Shown here: positions 26,077-35,287 of the stretch, one piece after another
Position numbering within the stretch: the first letter of the stretch is position 1
Layout of the letters: the number at the start of each line of letters is the position of its first letter
Virus record (IMG/VR): IMGVR_UViG_3300028559_000025
Coordinates: 1-64,000 of that record
Source: a virus
DNA length: 64,000 nt
Direction: 5' to 3' (one strand)
The notes under the pieces: generated by a model
What the model was told of the DNA's origin: nothing
Database searches by the model: none
Seen by the model: the letters and a program-made list of their open reading frames with translations, nothing else
Position numbers and translations under genes: made by a program

Positions 26077-26564
26077 TTAAGGGTAAAGTTAAAGTATGGT
26101 TTTTGAATGGTGATCTGGTCAGGGTATATCATAACTCCCGTTCAACTGGAATGGTTACGTTTTACAATATAACTAAAGATCGTTTAGAGACATGCTTACT
26201 TTCTGATTTCAAAAAAGGCAGAGAAAGAGCATACAGTGTAGCAGAGACTGCTAAGCTTGTCAATAGACATAGAAAGTATATGCCAAGTTTAATTAAACGA
26301 GGAGTTATTCCTCCGCCTATTGGTGCAAAGCTTAATGGTGAAAGAGGTTTTACAATTAGATCTTATTACTCTGAGTCACAGGTAAGAGAGATCCGTTCAA
26401 TTTTAGCAAGCATACATATTGGTCAACCAAGAAAAGATAAACTTATTACAAATAACATGACACCAACAACTCAAGAATTGACTCGCAGGATGGGAGATGG
26501 TATACTTACATATACGAAGACAGAAGATGGCAGGTTCATTCCTGTTTGGTCAGAAAATATTTAA
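26022..26564 (+). CDS. MerR-like helix-turn-helix DNA-binding protein
   Basis: In this 180-residue protein, the middle part (about residues 70-125) has a winged-helix pattern: AYSVAETAKLVNRHRKY, then IPPPIGAKLNGERGF and SYYSESQVREIR. This resembles MerR/excisionase-type DNA-binding domains and suggests a regulator or origin-binding protein. AGAGGG lies before the start. It overlaps the upstream zinc-ribbon gene. Confidence 0.65.
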   Translation: MDTSKGKIQSQAYNNEPVIKGKVKVWFLNGDLVRVYHNSRSTGMVTFYNITKDRLETCLLSDFKKGRERAYSVAETAKLVNRHRKYMPSLIKRGVIPPPIGAKLNGERGFTIRSYYSESQVREIRSILASIHIGQPRKDKLITNNMTPTTQELTRRMGDGILTYTKTEDGRFIPVWSENI

Positions 26565-26584
26565 AACTATGAAATGGGTGGATA

Positions 26585-26791
26585 ATGGAAAACAATACAA
26601 CAAAGATTAATGTAACACTTGGTTATACCCTTAATCTAGGTAACTTTCAATCACTTAGACTTGATCTAGGTATCGTAGATAGCAAGCGTGATGGAGAGAC
26701 TACAAACGAAGCTTTTGAGCGTGTATATAAGTTTGTAGAAGATAAGCTAACTGAGAAGATTCAAGAAGCAAAGTCTGAAATCTCAGAGTAA
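26585..26791 (+). CDS. Small acidic protein of unknown function
   Basis: This 68-residue protein has a beta-strand-like start (INVTLGYTLNLGNFQS) and an acidic C-terminal helix (RVYKFVEDKLTEKIQEA). GGTGG lies 6 nt upstream of the ATG. It overlaps the next gene by one base. Such a gene often precedes the helicase in phage replication operons. The function is unknown. Confidence 0.65.
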   Translation: MENNTTKINVTLGYTLNLGNFQSLRLDLGIVDSKRDGETTNEAFERVYKFVEDKLTEKIQEAKSEISE

Positions 26792-27099
26792 TGGCTGAGC
26801 GCAAAGACCGAATGGCTTTGCTTAGCAGATACTCAAAATTGCATACTGCAAGATATGAACAAAAGCCATCTCTAAATTTAAATGTTGAACAGTGGGCCTC
26901 AGATGGTCTTATTGAGTCATACGGTATTTCTCAATGCTATGACTTACTTGAGTATTACTTTTCTGTTGCACAAGATCCAACTTGGAACTACTTTGCATAT
27001 AACGCAGAAAAAATTCTTAATGGTAAACTAGATGTAGAACAAGATATAAAAGAGAGACAACAACGCAGGGCTAAAGCAAGGGAGTGGCTAAATGAATAA
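26791..27099 (+). CDS. Possible helicase-associated/loader protein
   Basis: This 102-residue helical protein is encoded directly before the DnaB-like helicase and overlaps it by 8 nt. A conserved-looking core (GISQCYDLLEYYF, then PTWNYFAYNAEKIL) and a basic C-terminus are visible. Position and coupling suggest a helicase partner or loader; there is no motif proof. Confidence 0.55.
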   Translation: MAERKDRMALLSRYSKLHTARYEQKPSLNLNVEQWASDGLIESYGISQCYDLLEYYFSVAQDPTWNYFAYNAEKILNGKLDVEQDIKERQQRRAKAREWLNE

Positions 27100-28315
27100 C
27101 ACTGAGGCTAAAGTAATTTCAGCGGTATTGCAAGATAAACAACTCCATGTACTACTGCAAGCCAATGTAGAGACACTGCTAAGAACACATAATGATGTAT
27201 GGAACTTTATTCGTCTGTATGCTGAAAATAATGGAACAGTGCCACCTTCATCTCTTGTGGTAGAAAAGTTTAGAGACTTTGATATTGTCAAGGATGTTGG
27301 TGCAACCAAGCACCACCTTGAAGAGCTAAAGGTTGAGTATGTTAATGATAGTATGAAGGACATATTAAGGTCTGCTGCAACTGAAGTTCAAAGTGGTCAA
27401 GGTGCACAAGCACTTGAAGAGCTAATCACTAAGACATCTGCACTAAAGAAAAATACATCTTCTATTCGTGATATTGATGCAACAGATATTGATTCTGCAA
27501 TTGCATACTTTGAAAATGTTAAAGAACAGCAAGCACTAGGTCAGCGTGGAATTAAAACAGGCTTGCCAGGATTTGATAATTACCTGCCATCTGGAATTAT
27601 GCCAGGACAGCTTGGGGTATTCCTTGCCTATCCTGGAATTGGTAAGTCATGGATGGCATTGTACTTTGCTGTGCAGGCATGGAAGCAAGGCAAGACACCA
27701 CTAATTATTTCTCTTGAAATGAGTGAGACAGAAGTTCGTAACCGTGTATTTACAATTATGGGCGAAGGTCTTTGGTCACATAGAAAACTATCAAATGGTG
27801 AAGTAGAAATTGATATGATGAAGAAGTGGCACACCAGTAAGATTGAAGGTCGTCCACCATTCCATATTATATCTAACGACTCTGGTGGAGAGGTTACACC
27901 ATCTGTTATTCGTGGAAAGCTAGATCAGTATAAACCAGACTTTGTTGTGGTTGATTATCTTCAACTTATGAGTCCAAACCAGAAGGCTGATAATGAAACG
28001 GTAAAGATGAAAAATCTATCAAGAGAGCTTAAGCTAATGGCTATTAGTGAAGAAGTTCCTATTATTGCTATCTCATCTGCTACACCTGATGATGTCAAGG
28101 ATATGTCCACTGTACCTACCCTTGCACAGACAGCATGGTCAAGACAGATTGCCTACGATGCTGACTGGGTTATGGCACTTGGTCGTTCTAGCAATAGTGA
28201 CATTATTGAGTGTGCATTCAGAAAAAACCGTAATGGTTTTATGGGAGACTTCCTAGTTCAATGTGACTTTGACAAGGGGTATTATCGTTATAAGGATTTT
28301 GAAGATGGCAAGTAA
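27092..28315 (+). CDS. Replicative DNA helicase, DnaB family
   Basis: In this 407-residue protein, a helical N-terminal region (about 1-120) is followed by the RecA-like motor with Walker A YPGIGKS (G182-S186), the LIISLEMSE motif and Walker B VVVDYLQLM (D288). It is shorter than cellular DnaB, as usual for phage versions. It unwinds DNA at the fork, partnered by the primase encoded immediately downstream (genes overlap by 11 nt). Confidence 0.92.
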   Translation: MNNTEAKVISAVLQDKQLHVLLQANVETLLRTHNDVWNFIRLYAENNGTVPPSSLVVEKFRDFDIVKDVGATKHHLEELKVEYVNDSMKDILRSAATEVQSGQGAQALEELITKTSALKKNTSSIRDIDATDIDSAIAYFENVKEQQALGQRGIKTGLPGFDNYLPSGIMPGQLGVFLAYPGIGKSWMALYFAVQAWKQGKTPLIISLEMSETEVRNRVFTIMGEGLWSHRKLSNGEVEIDMMKKWHTSKIEGRPPFHIISNDSGGEVTPSVIRGKLDQYKPDFVVVDYLQLMSPNQKADNETVKMKNLSRELKLMAISEEVPIIAISSATPDDVKDMSTVPTLAQTAWSRQIAYDADWVMALGRSSNSDIIECAFRKNRNGFMGDFLVQCDFDKGYYRYKDFEDGK

Positions 28316-29231
28316 AGAGATTTATACAGAAGAGCAGATACGTCGTGTTCTTAATGGTGCAGGCTTAGACATTGAGGCTGAGTTTGGAAATGACTTTATT
28401 ATATACTGTCCTTATCACAATAACACTAGAACACCAGCTGGAGAAGTAGCTAAAGATAGTGGCTTGTTCTTTTGCTTTGGATGCCAAACAACAAAAAATA
28501 TTGTTGAGCTAATTATGTTTACTTCTAGCAGATCATATTTTGAAACTGTTCGCTATATTAAAAGTAAAGAGCAGCAATCAGATATTCAAGAGATAGTTGG
28601 AAAAGCATTGTACGCACCACCTGATTTTGTTCAATATGATGAGCTTCTTATTAAAAGATTAAATAAGCAAGCACTTGATGCGCCAAAAGCAATGAACTAC
28701 TTCAATGGTCGTAGAATCAACAAGGATTCTGTTATTAAGTTTGATCTAGGATATTCTGAAAAGCAGGGGTCTGTAACTATACCAGTTCATTCTCCTGACG
28801 GAATGTGCATAGGGTTTGTTGCAAGAACTATTGAAGGTAAAGATTTTAAAAATACTCCAGGGCTTCCAAAAAGTAAGGTGCTATTTAACTTACATAGAGT
28901 CAAGAGTTCTAGTATAGTATATGTAGTGGAATCATCATTTGATGCAATCCGCTTAGATCAAGTAGGTTTTCCAGCAGTTGCAACGCTGGGTGCTAATGTG
29001 TCTGTATCTCAGATCAGACTATTAGAAAAGTACTTCAATAATGTTGTACTAATTGCAGATAACGATGAAGCTGGTAGCATTATGAAAGATAAGTTAGTTG
29101 AAAAACTAGGTCATCTTGTAACTGTTATTAGCCTAGACAAAAAATATAAAGACATAGGAGACATGGAAGATGATGACATTAAAAAGCTGGAGTTCCAGTT
29201 TGATAATTCAATCATTTCTATGCTAAAATAA
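28305..29231 (+). CDS. DNA primase, DnaG type (zinc finger plus TOPRIM)
   Basis: This 308-residue protein has a zinc-binding set C35-P-Y-H38 ... C57-F-G-C60 at the N-terminus. A TOPRIM domain follows with E209 (VVESSFD) and D252/D254 (ADNDEAG). ATG 28305 is chosen over an in-frame upstream ATG (28263) because it gives the family-typical start and a short overlap with the helicase gene. It makes RNA primers for the DnaE-type polymerase encoded 1.6 kb downstream. Confidence 0.9.
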   Translation: MASKEIYTEEQIRRVLNGAGLDIEAEFGNDFIIYCPYHNNTRTPAGEVAKDSGLFFCFGCQTTKNIVELIMFTSSRSYFETVRYIKSKEQQSDIQEIVGKALYAPPDFVQYDELLIKRLNKQALDAPKAMNYFNGRRINKDSVIKFDLGYSEKQGSVTIPVHSPDGMCIGFVARTIEGKDFKNTPGLPKSKVLFNLHRVKSSSIVYVVESSFDAIRLDQVGFPAVATLGANVSVSQIRLLEKYFNNVVLIADNDEAGSIMKDKLVEKLGHLVTVISLDKKYKDIGDMEDDDIKKLEFQFDNSIISMLK

Positions 29232-29257
29232 AAACAATAAACAAGGAGAAATAAAAA

Positions 29258-29914
29258 ATGGCAATTGTAAAAGGACTAAAAAACATTAACGCACTAGTAG
29301 ATAAGCCAAAGTTTGAAGGAACTGGAACTAAGGTTCGTTGGTTTAAGATCGCTGACGGACAAGCAGTTAAGATCCGCTTTATTGAGGAACTTGATGAAGA
29401 CTCAGCCAACTACAATGTAGATCGTGGACTGGCTCTAGTAGTATCAGAACACACAAATCCAAAGGACTATAAGCGCAAGGCTGTAGATACAATGGAATCA
29501 GAAGGACGTGACTGGGCAGAAGAGATGCATCGTAAGGACCCAAAGGCTGGCTGGAGAGCTCGTCTTCGCTTCTACTGCAACGTTCTTGTTGACGATGGAA
29601 TTGAAGCACCATATGTTGCAATTTGGAACATGGGTGTTAGCAAGCAGTCAGCATTTAATACTATCCGTGAATATGCACTTGAGACAGGTAGCATTTCAAA
29701 TCTTACTTGGAAGGTAAAGCGTAATGGCCAGGGAACTGAGACAAGCTATACACTTATTCCAAGTACCCCAGATTCTGCACCATTTGATTGGTCAGGAATT
29801 GAACCTTATCCATTGGAGAAGGCTCTAAACAAGGTTCCATATGCGGAACAAGAAGCCTTTTATCTAGGCTTTGATACTCCTTCATCTTCTTCATCATCAA
29901 ATATTGACTGGTAA
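29258..29914 (+). CDS. Putative single-stranded DNA-binding protein
   Basis: This 218-residue protein lies between primase and polymerase and has a clear AAGGAG Shine-Dalgarno. Beta-strand-rich segments (VRWFKIADGQAVKIRFIEEL, then ARLRFYCNVLVDDG) and a polar Ser-rich C-terminus ending in an acidic-aromatic NIDW tip resemble phage SSB (gp32-like) layouts. Frequent CGT/CTT codons suggest high expression. There is no experimental-grade motif, so the SSB call is by context and layout. Confidence 0.7.
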   Translation: MAIVKGLKNINALVDKPKFEGTGTKVRWFKIADGQAVKIRFIEELDEDSANYNVDRGLALVVSEHTNPKDYKRKAVDTMESEGRDWAEEMHRKDPKAGWRARLRFYCNVLVDDGIEAPYVAIWNMGVSKQSAFNTIREYALETGSISNLTWKVKRNGQGTETSYTLIPSTPDSAPFDWSGIEPYPLEKALNKVPYAEQEAFYLGFDTPSSSSSSNIDW

Positions 29915-29918
29915 TTAG

Positions 29919-32900
29919 ATGAATTACGTTGGCTTACATGTCCATACTCACTACTCCTTAATGGATGGTGTTGCTACTCCAGAAGAATACGTGAACCGTG
30001 CAGTTGAGTTGGGGATGCCAGCATTGGCAATTACTGACCACGGTACTTTATCTGGGCATAGGGAACTGCACCGTATTGCAAAAGCAAATGGAATTAAGCC
30101 AATACTTGGTGTAGAAGGCTATATGACGACAAGTATGGAAGACAAGAGGGCGAAGGCAGATCGCACAGACCCTCTTGACCAAAACTATCATCATATAGTC
30201 CTTCTCGCTAAGAACCAAATTGGTCTTGAAAACTTAAACAAGATCAATGAGATTGCATGGACAGAAGGATTCTTTAGCAAGCCAAGATTTGATTTTGAAA
30301 CACTTGCTAAGTATAAAGAAGGAATTATTGTTACATCTGCATGTTTAAGTGGATGGATAGCAAAAGCTGTTGAACTAGGAGAACTAGCAACAGCAAAGAA
30401 GCACATTCAGTGGTTTAAAAAAGAATTTGGTGATGATTACTACATTGAAGTAATGCCACACAACCCACCTGAAGTTAACAAGGGAATTATTGATCTGGCT
30501 GATGCAGCTAAGGTTAAGATTGTTGTAACTCCAGACTGCCATCACTCAGACACAAGTCAAAAAGAAGTTCAAGAACTAATGCTTCTTCTGAACACACATG
30601 CTAAGTTGCAGAAAGATGTAACCTATGATAAGTCTAAGAAGCACGAATCATTTATGGATCGTCTTGACTATCTATACGGTGCAGACCGTATGATGAGTTT
30701 TAATAAGTTTGATATACACTTGCTTTCATATGAAGAAATGAAAGACGCAATGCTCAAGCAGGGCATTGATCGTGAAGATATGTTTACGTCAACTATAGAG
30801 ATTGCTAATAAGGTAGAAGACTATGACATTAAAGAACACCTAGACTTGCTTCCAGTTCAATACAAAAAGCCAATGGATGAACTTAAGAATCTTGCAATTG
30901 AAGGATTAAAAGAAAGAAATCTAGAAAAGAATGAAGAGTATTTATCACGACTTGATGAAGAGTTAGAGATTATTGGTCAGAAAAACTTTGGACCATACTT
31001 TCTAGTAGTTCGTAACATGCTTAACTGGGCAAAGAGTGAAGGCATTATGGTAGGTCCAGGTCGTGGATCTGCTGCAGGCTCTTTGCTTTGTTACGCACTT
31101 GGAATTACTGACATTGATCCAATCAAGCATGGTCTTCTGTTTTTCCGTTTTATTAATCCAGATCGTAATGACTTCCCTGATATTGACTCAGATATTCAGG
31201 ATACTCGTCGTGATGAAGTCAAAGATTATCTAGTTCGTCAGTATCGCCATGTTGCTTCTATTGCTACATTCTTACAGTTTAAAGATAAGGGTGTGGTGCG
31301 AGATGTTGCAAGATGCCTAAATATTCCTTTGCCTGATGTAAACAAGGTACTAAAGGTTGTTGATACATGGGATGACTTCTGTAATTCAAAGAATACTTAT
31401 TGGTTTAGAGAGAAGTACCCAGAAGTAGAGCGCTATGGAGATCAGCTTCGTGGAAGAATTCGTGGTACTGGAATCCACGCAGCAGGAGTTGTAACAAGCA
31501 AGGACCCAATCTTTAGATATGCTCCATTAGAAACACGTTCAGTAACTGGACAAGATGAACGCATTCCTGTGGTAGCAGTAGATATGGGTGAGGCAGAAAA
31601 CATTGGTTTGATTAAGATTGATGCTCTTGGTCTAAAGACACTTAGTGTTCTTAAAGACTGCATTGATATAATTAAAGAGCGTGAAGGAACAAAGATTGAC
31701 CTTCTCAAAATTGATATGGATGATGCAAATGTTTACACTATGTTGTCTGATGGTTATACTAAAGGTGTCTTTCAGTGTGAAGCAGCACCATACACGAACC
31801 TTCTAGTTAAGATGCGTGTAAAAAACCTTGCAGAACTTGCAGCTTCAAATGCTCTGGTTCGTCCAGGTGCCATGAATACAATTGGTAAATCTTATATTGC
31901 TCGTAAGCATGGTCGTGAAAATATTGATTATAAACATCAGGTTATGAAATCATTTACGGAGGAAACATATGGTTGTATTCTTTACCAAGAACAAGTTATG
32001 CAAGCATGCGTACAGCTTGGCGGTATGTCCATGTCGGAAGCGGATAAAGTTAGAAAGATCATTGGAAAGAAAAAGGATGCTAAAGAGTTTGATGTCTTCA
32101 AGGATCAATTTGTTAAGGGTGCTTCTCAATACCTTTCGCCGAATGATGCGCTAGACCTATGGCATGACTTTGAGGCTCACGCAGGGTACTCATTTAATAA
32201 GTCTCACGCAGTAGCATACTCAACACTATCCTACTGGACAGCATGGTTAAAGTACCACTATCCACTAGAATTTATGTTTGCACTATTGAAGAATGAAAAA
32301 GACAAAGATGGAAGAACGGAGTATTTGATTGAAGCAAAACGTATGGGTATCCCTGTTAAACTTCCGCATCTTAATGATTCGGAAATTGATTTTAAGATTG
32401 AAGGTAAGGGAATTAGATTTGGGCTTACGGGTATTAAATATATCTCTGACAAAATTGCAGAAAAATATATCGCAGGCCGTCCGTTCACATCATATAAGCA
32501 AGTAGAAGAGTTTACTTTTACCAAGGGTAATGGAGTTAATAGTCGTGCACTACAGGCAATGAGATGCGTAGGAGCACTTACATTTCCAGATAATCCAGCA
32601 AATCCGCAGGAAGTTAAAGAAAATCTGTATGAGTATCTAAACCTTCCTGAGTTTAATACTTCTATTCCACAACATTACTATGCATACATAAATGATATTG
32701 AGGAATATGAAGAGACTGGATCATTTGTATTGCTTGGCATGGTAAAATCAATTAAAAGAGGAACAGGATGGTCAAGAGTTGAAGTTTTGGACAAGACTGG
32801 CAGTGTTGGTATATTTGATGAGGAGTCTCCGTCTATTGAGAGTGGTCGTACTTATCTCATTCTTGCAAGTGACAATAGGATTGTTTCTGCAGTACCTGCT

Positions 32901-33194
32901 GATGAGATAAAAGGGTCTAAAAGCTCTTTAGTAAAGTTTTTAAACTATAAGATGCTTCCATATAAAGAGGGTGAACACTTTGTTGTTTCTTTTAAACCTA
33001 GAGTAACGAAGGCTGGGAAAAAGATGGCGTCATTAGTATTGGCAGATGCTGGCAGAGAAATGCATTCAGTTGTTGTATTTCCAATGCAATTTGCAAAAGC
33101 TTATATGAAGATTGAAGAAGGAAATGTTTATAAGTTTGATTTTGGAAAAACAAAAGATGGTACCGTGACTATGAATGAGGTGGAAAGTGTTTGA
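29919..33194 (+). CDS. dnaE: DNA polymerase III alpha subunit (DnaE type) with PHP domain
   Basis: This 1091-residue protein has a PHP domain at the N-terminus (H7-V-H9, ITDHG). The polymerase palm includes PGRGSAAGSL and the catalytic Asp set D421/D423/D425 (FPDIDSDI). The fingers, a helix-hairpin-helix region and a C-terminal OB-like part (about 940-1090) follow. The length is close to bacterial DnaE. It is the phage replicative polymerase; no separate beta clamp is seen in the window, so the host clamp may be used. Confidence 0.95.
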   Translation: MNYVGLHVHTHYSLMDGVATPEEYVNRAVELGMPALAITDHGTLSGHRELHRIAKANGIKPILGVEGYMTTSMEDKRAKADRTDPLDQNYHHIVLLAKNQIGLENLNKINEIAWTEGFFSKPRFDFETLAKYKEGIIVTSACLSGWIAKAVELGELATAKKHIQWFKKEFGDDYYIEVMPHNPPEVNKGIIDLADAAKVKIVVTPDCHHSDTSQKEVQELMLLLNTHAKLQKDVTYDKSKKHESFMDRLDYLYGADRMMSFNKFDIHLLSYEEMKDAMLKQGIDREDMFTSTIEIANKVEDYDIKEHLDLLPVQYKKPMDELKNLAIEGLKERNLEKNEEYLSRLDEELEIIGQKNFGPYFLVVRNMLNWAKSEGIMVGPGRGSAAGSLLCYALGITDIDPIKHGLLFFRFINPDRNDFPDIDSDIQDTRRDEVKDYLVRQYRHVASIATFLQFKDKGVVRDVARCLNIPLPDVNKVLKVVDTWDDFCNSKNTYWFREKYPEVERYGDQLRGRIRGTGIHAAGVVTSKDPIFRYAPLETRSVTGQDERIPVVAVDMGEAENIGLIKIDALGLKTLSVLKDCIDIIKEREGTKIDLLKIDMDDANVYTMLSDGYTKGVFQCEAAPYTNLLVKMRVKNLAELAASNALVRPGAMNTIGKSYIARKHGRENIDYKHQVMKSFTEETYGCILYQEQVMQACVQLGGMSMSEADKVRKIIGKKKDAKEFDVFKDQFVKGASQYLSPNDALDLWHDFEAHAGYSFNKSHAVAYSTLSYWTAWLKYHYPLEFMFALLKNEKDKDGRTEYLIEAKRMGIPVKLPHLNDSEIDFKIEGKGIRFGLTGIKYISDKIAEKYIAGRPFTSYKQVEEFTFTKGNGVNSRALQAMRCVGALTFPDNPANPQEVKENLYEYLNLPEFNTSIPQHYYAYINDIEEYEETGSFVLLGMVKSIKRGTGWSRVEVLDKTGSVGIFDEESPSIESGRTYLILASDNRIVSAVPADEIKGSKSSLVKFLNYKMLPYKEGEHFVVSFKPRVTKAGKKMASLVLADAGREMHSVVVFPMQFAKAYMKIEEGNVYKFDFGKTKDGTVTMNEVESV

Positions 33195-33504
33195 TGATTT
33201 AGCAATTGCATTACATGAAGTAGCAGTAGAAAAAGGTTTTTGGCCTGAAGATGTTGATGACATTTTTATTGCTAAGCAATGTATGATGATCGTATCTGAA
33301 GTAACTGAGGTTATGGAAGCAGTACGCAAAGATAAAGGCGAAGAAGAAATTGCTAAGGAAGTTGCAGACATTTTGATTCGTACACTAGATCTCTATGCAG
33401 GAATGGTTGAAGCAGGGTATACTAAGATGTCACTAGATTATGCAATGGAAGAAAAAACTAACTTTAATAAAACTAGACCAGAAAAACACGGGGTACGATT
33501 TTAA
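33175..33504 (+). CDS. MazG-like nucleotide pyrophosphohydrolase
   Basis: In this 109-residue protein, helices carry the all-alpha NTP pyrophosphohydrolase pattern: KQCMMIVSEVTEVMEA, then EEEIAKEVADILIRTLDL, with the acidic EVxEVxE and EVADIL residues binding magnesium. The start at 33175 overlaps the polymerase end by 20 nt; a GTG at 33187 is an alternative. Phage MazG proteins hydrolyse (d)NTPs or alarmones during infection. Confidence 0.8.
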   Translation: MRWKVFDDLAIALHEVAVEKGFWPEDVDDIFIAKQCMMIVSEVTEVMEAVRKDKGEEEIAKEVADILIRTLDLYAGMVEAGYTKMSLDYAMEEKTNFNKTRPEKHGVRF

Positions 33505-34517
33505 TGATAACGGTAGAAGAAGTATTGGCTCAGCTTAGCCCAAAGCTAAGAAAGACTGTAATGGCTGGAGACACTATTCCAGCAACAGAATATGCAGCAA
33601 CACCTAGCTTCGGTTTAAACCGTGCTCTGAATGGTGGCTTGCCATATGGAAGACAAGTACTAGTTTGGGGCTCAAAGTCCTCTGCAAAGTCCTCTCTATG
33701 CCTTCAGATGATAGGTCTAGCACAGAAGGAAGGCAAGGTTTGTGCATGGATTGATGCTGAAATGTCATACGATAAGAAGTGGGCCGAAAGTCTTGGGGTT
33801 GACTCATCAAAGCTTATTGTTTCTCAGTGTCGTACAATTAATGAGATGGTTGACGTTGGCACAAACCTAATGCAGGCTGGAGTTGATATAATAGTTATTG
33901 ACTCTATTACGTCATTGCTGCCAGCAATATACTTTGAAAAGGATTCTGATGAACTTAAGCAACTTGAAAATACCAAGCAAATTGGTGCAGAGTCTAGAGA
34001 CTTTAGCAATGCATGGAAGATGCTTAATTACGCTAATAATAAAGTTAAGCCTACTATGCTTGTGCTTATTAGCCAGTCTCGCAATAATATTAGTGCTATG
34101 TATACTAGTCAGCAGCCTACTGGTGGTCAAGCTACTAAGTTTTATTCCTCAACAGTTATTAAGTTATTTTCGTCAGAGTCAGACAATCAAGCGATTAAGG
34201 GCAAGATTCATGTTGGAGATAAACTTATTGAAGAAAAGATTGGTCGCAAAATTCGTTGGGAACTACAGTTCTCTAAGACTTCTCCTGGCTTTCAGTCTGG
34301 CGAGTATGACTTTTATTTCAGGGGAGATAATGTTGGTATTGATAGCATTGGTGATCTTGTTGATACGGCTGAAATGATGGGTATTGTTGAGCGCACAGGA
34401 GCATGGTATGTATTACCTGACGGTACTAAGGTACAAGGAAGAGAAGGGTTTGTTAATAGGGTTAGAGAAGATTTAGATCTACAAGACTCTATTAAGAATA
34501 AAATACTAAATGTCTGA
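33504..34517 (+). CDS. RecA-family recombinase with variant Walker A
   Basis: This 337-residue protein has RecA motifs: a GLPYGRQVLVWG lead-in, phosphate-binding loop G56-SKSS-A61-K62-S63, Walker B IIVIDSITSL, a QIGAESRDFSNAWK segment and LVLISQSRNN. The second Gly of the canonical loop (GxxxxGKS/T) is Ala here. The C-terminal region lacks the long cellular RecA extension. It overlaps the MazG stop by one base and probably promotes recombination-dependent replication and repair. Confidence 0.88.
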   Translation: MITVEEVLAQLSPKLRKTVMAGDTIPATEYAATPSFGLNRALNGGLPYGRQVLVWGSKSSAKSSLCLQMIGLAQKEGKVCAWIDAEMSYDKKWAESLGVDSSKLIVSQCRTINEMVDVGTNLMQAGVDIIVIDSITSLLPAIYFEKDSDELKQLENTKQIGAESRDFSNAWKMLNYANNKVKPTMLVLISQSRNNISAMYTSQQPTGGQATKFYSSTVIKLFSSESDNQAIKGKIHVGDKLIEEKIGRKIRWELQFSKTSPGFQSGEYDFYFRGDNVGIDSIGDLVDTAEMMGIVERTGAWYVLPDGTKVQGREGFVNRVREDLDLQDSIKNKILNV

Positions 34518-34686
34518 AAAGTTTAAGATTTTTCCAGGAAAGTTTGCATGCAAAAAATGCAATGAAGAAGTTAATGCTTTAAGACTATGGCTTGAGACTG
34601 CAGACGTAACATGGATGTGTAGTCAAAAACACATATCAAGGGTCCCACTAATACTTACAAGGAAAGATTATGAGCGAAAGAGCTGA
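34510..34686 (+). CDS. 58-residue zinc-ribbon protein overlapping RecA
   Basis: A 58-codon frame starts within the last codons of the RecA gene and ends inside the next gene. CKKCNEE and a later CSQKH give a possible Cys2-Cys/His zinc site. The compact overlaps at both ends (8 and 17 nt) fit a coupled operon. The function is unknown. Confidence 0.65.
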   Translation: MSEKFKIFPGKFACKKCNEEVNALRLWLETADVTWMCSQKHISRVPLILTRKDYERKS

Positions 34687-34960
34687 GAGCAAAAGAATAG
34701 GTGCTAAGCAGCATAAAAATTCTGGACGTAACACTCATAAAGGTGATGCTACTTGGAAAAATTTTACTGTAGATTTTAAAGAATGCTCAAAATCTTTTAC
34801 CTTAAATAAAGATGTTTGGGCTAAAGCAGTAACAGATGCAATCAGAAATGGCAATGATCCAGCAATCCTAGTAGTCCTTGGTGACGGCAATTCAAAGGTA
34901 CGGCTAATGATAACTGAATTTGAAATAATGGAACAGATAATAGGAGAAGATGATGAGTGA
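34670..34960 (+). CDS. Possible small resolvase/nuclease (PD-(D/E)xK-like)
   Basis: This 96-residue protein has a basic start with HKNSGRN, then KGDATWKNFTVDFKE and a Trp/Ala-rich helix (KDVWAKAVTDAIRNG). The GD...VDFKE spacing resembles the acidic-lysine core of small phage Holliday-junction resolvases, and the gene lies in the recombination block. A dedicated RuvC-like resolvase is encoded 1.6 kb downstream, so the role remains tentative. Confidence 0.55.
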   Translation: MSERAESKRIGAKQHKNSGRNTHKGDATWKNFTVDFKECSKSFTLNKDVWAKAVTDAIRNGNDPAILVVLGDGNSKVRLMITEFEIMEQIIGEDDE

Positions 34961-35255
34961 ACAAACAACGCTAGATATGGTAAACGGTCTGTCTGAAATA
35001 GCAGACTATATGCAAGATGAAGAGCTAACACAAGCTTTAACATTCATAGCCAAGGTAATTATTAAGCCAGATATTCCAGCACAAGTAGCCAGTATTGAGA
35101 TTGTAAGGCTGCAGGCTATTGCTGCAAAGATGGCTTTCAAGGCAACATGGATGGCCAATGTTGACAAAAATGACAGGGCAAAGAAGAACATATACTACAC
35201 AGCAGCAGAATCAATCAACAATTTAGTGTCAGCACTCAAATATATCATGCGCTAA
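34953..35255 (+). CDS. Helical hypothetical protein in the recombination block
   Basis: This roughly 100-residue all-helical protein (LSEIADYMQDEEL, then LQAIAAKMAFKATWM) carries no recognisable motif. Of two adjacent ATGs, 34953 is favoured because AGGAG lies 6 nt upstream (34942-34946). It overlaps the previous stop by 8 nt. The function is unknown. Confidence 0.65.
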   Translation: MSEQTTLDMVNGLSEIADYMQDEELTQALTFIAKVIIKPDIPAQVASIEIVRLQAIAAKMAFKATWMANVDKNDRAKKNIYYTAAESINNLVSALKYIMR

Positions 35256-35260
35256 CATGC

Positions 35261-35266
35261 TATACT
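35261..35266 (+). promoter_or_regulatory. -10 promoter element before the Cas4-like gene
   Basis: TATACT lies 21 nt before ATG 35288, with an AAGAGA Shine-Dalgarno-like stretch. It starts a second transcription unit of recombination and packaging genes. Confidence 0.5.
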
Positions 35267-35287
35267 TATATAAAGAAAAGAGATAAC

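Noticed and set aside
33898-34377. 159-codon + strand frame inside the RecA gene
   Set aside because: It overlaps a clearly conserved gene in another frame and its product is a Leu/Ile-rich sequence without motifs.
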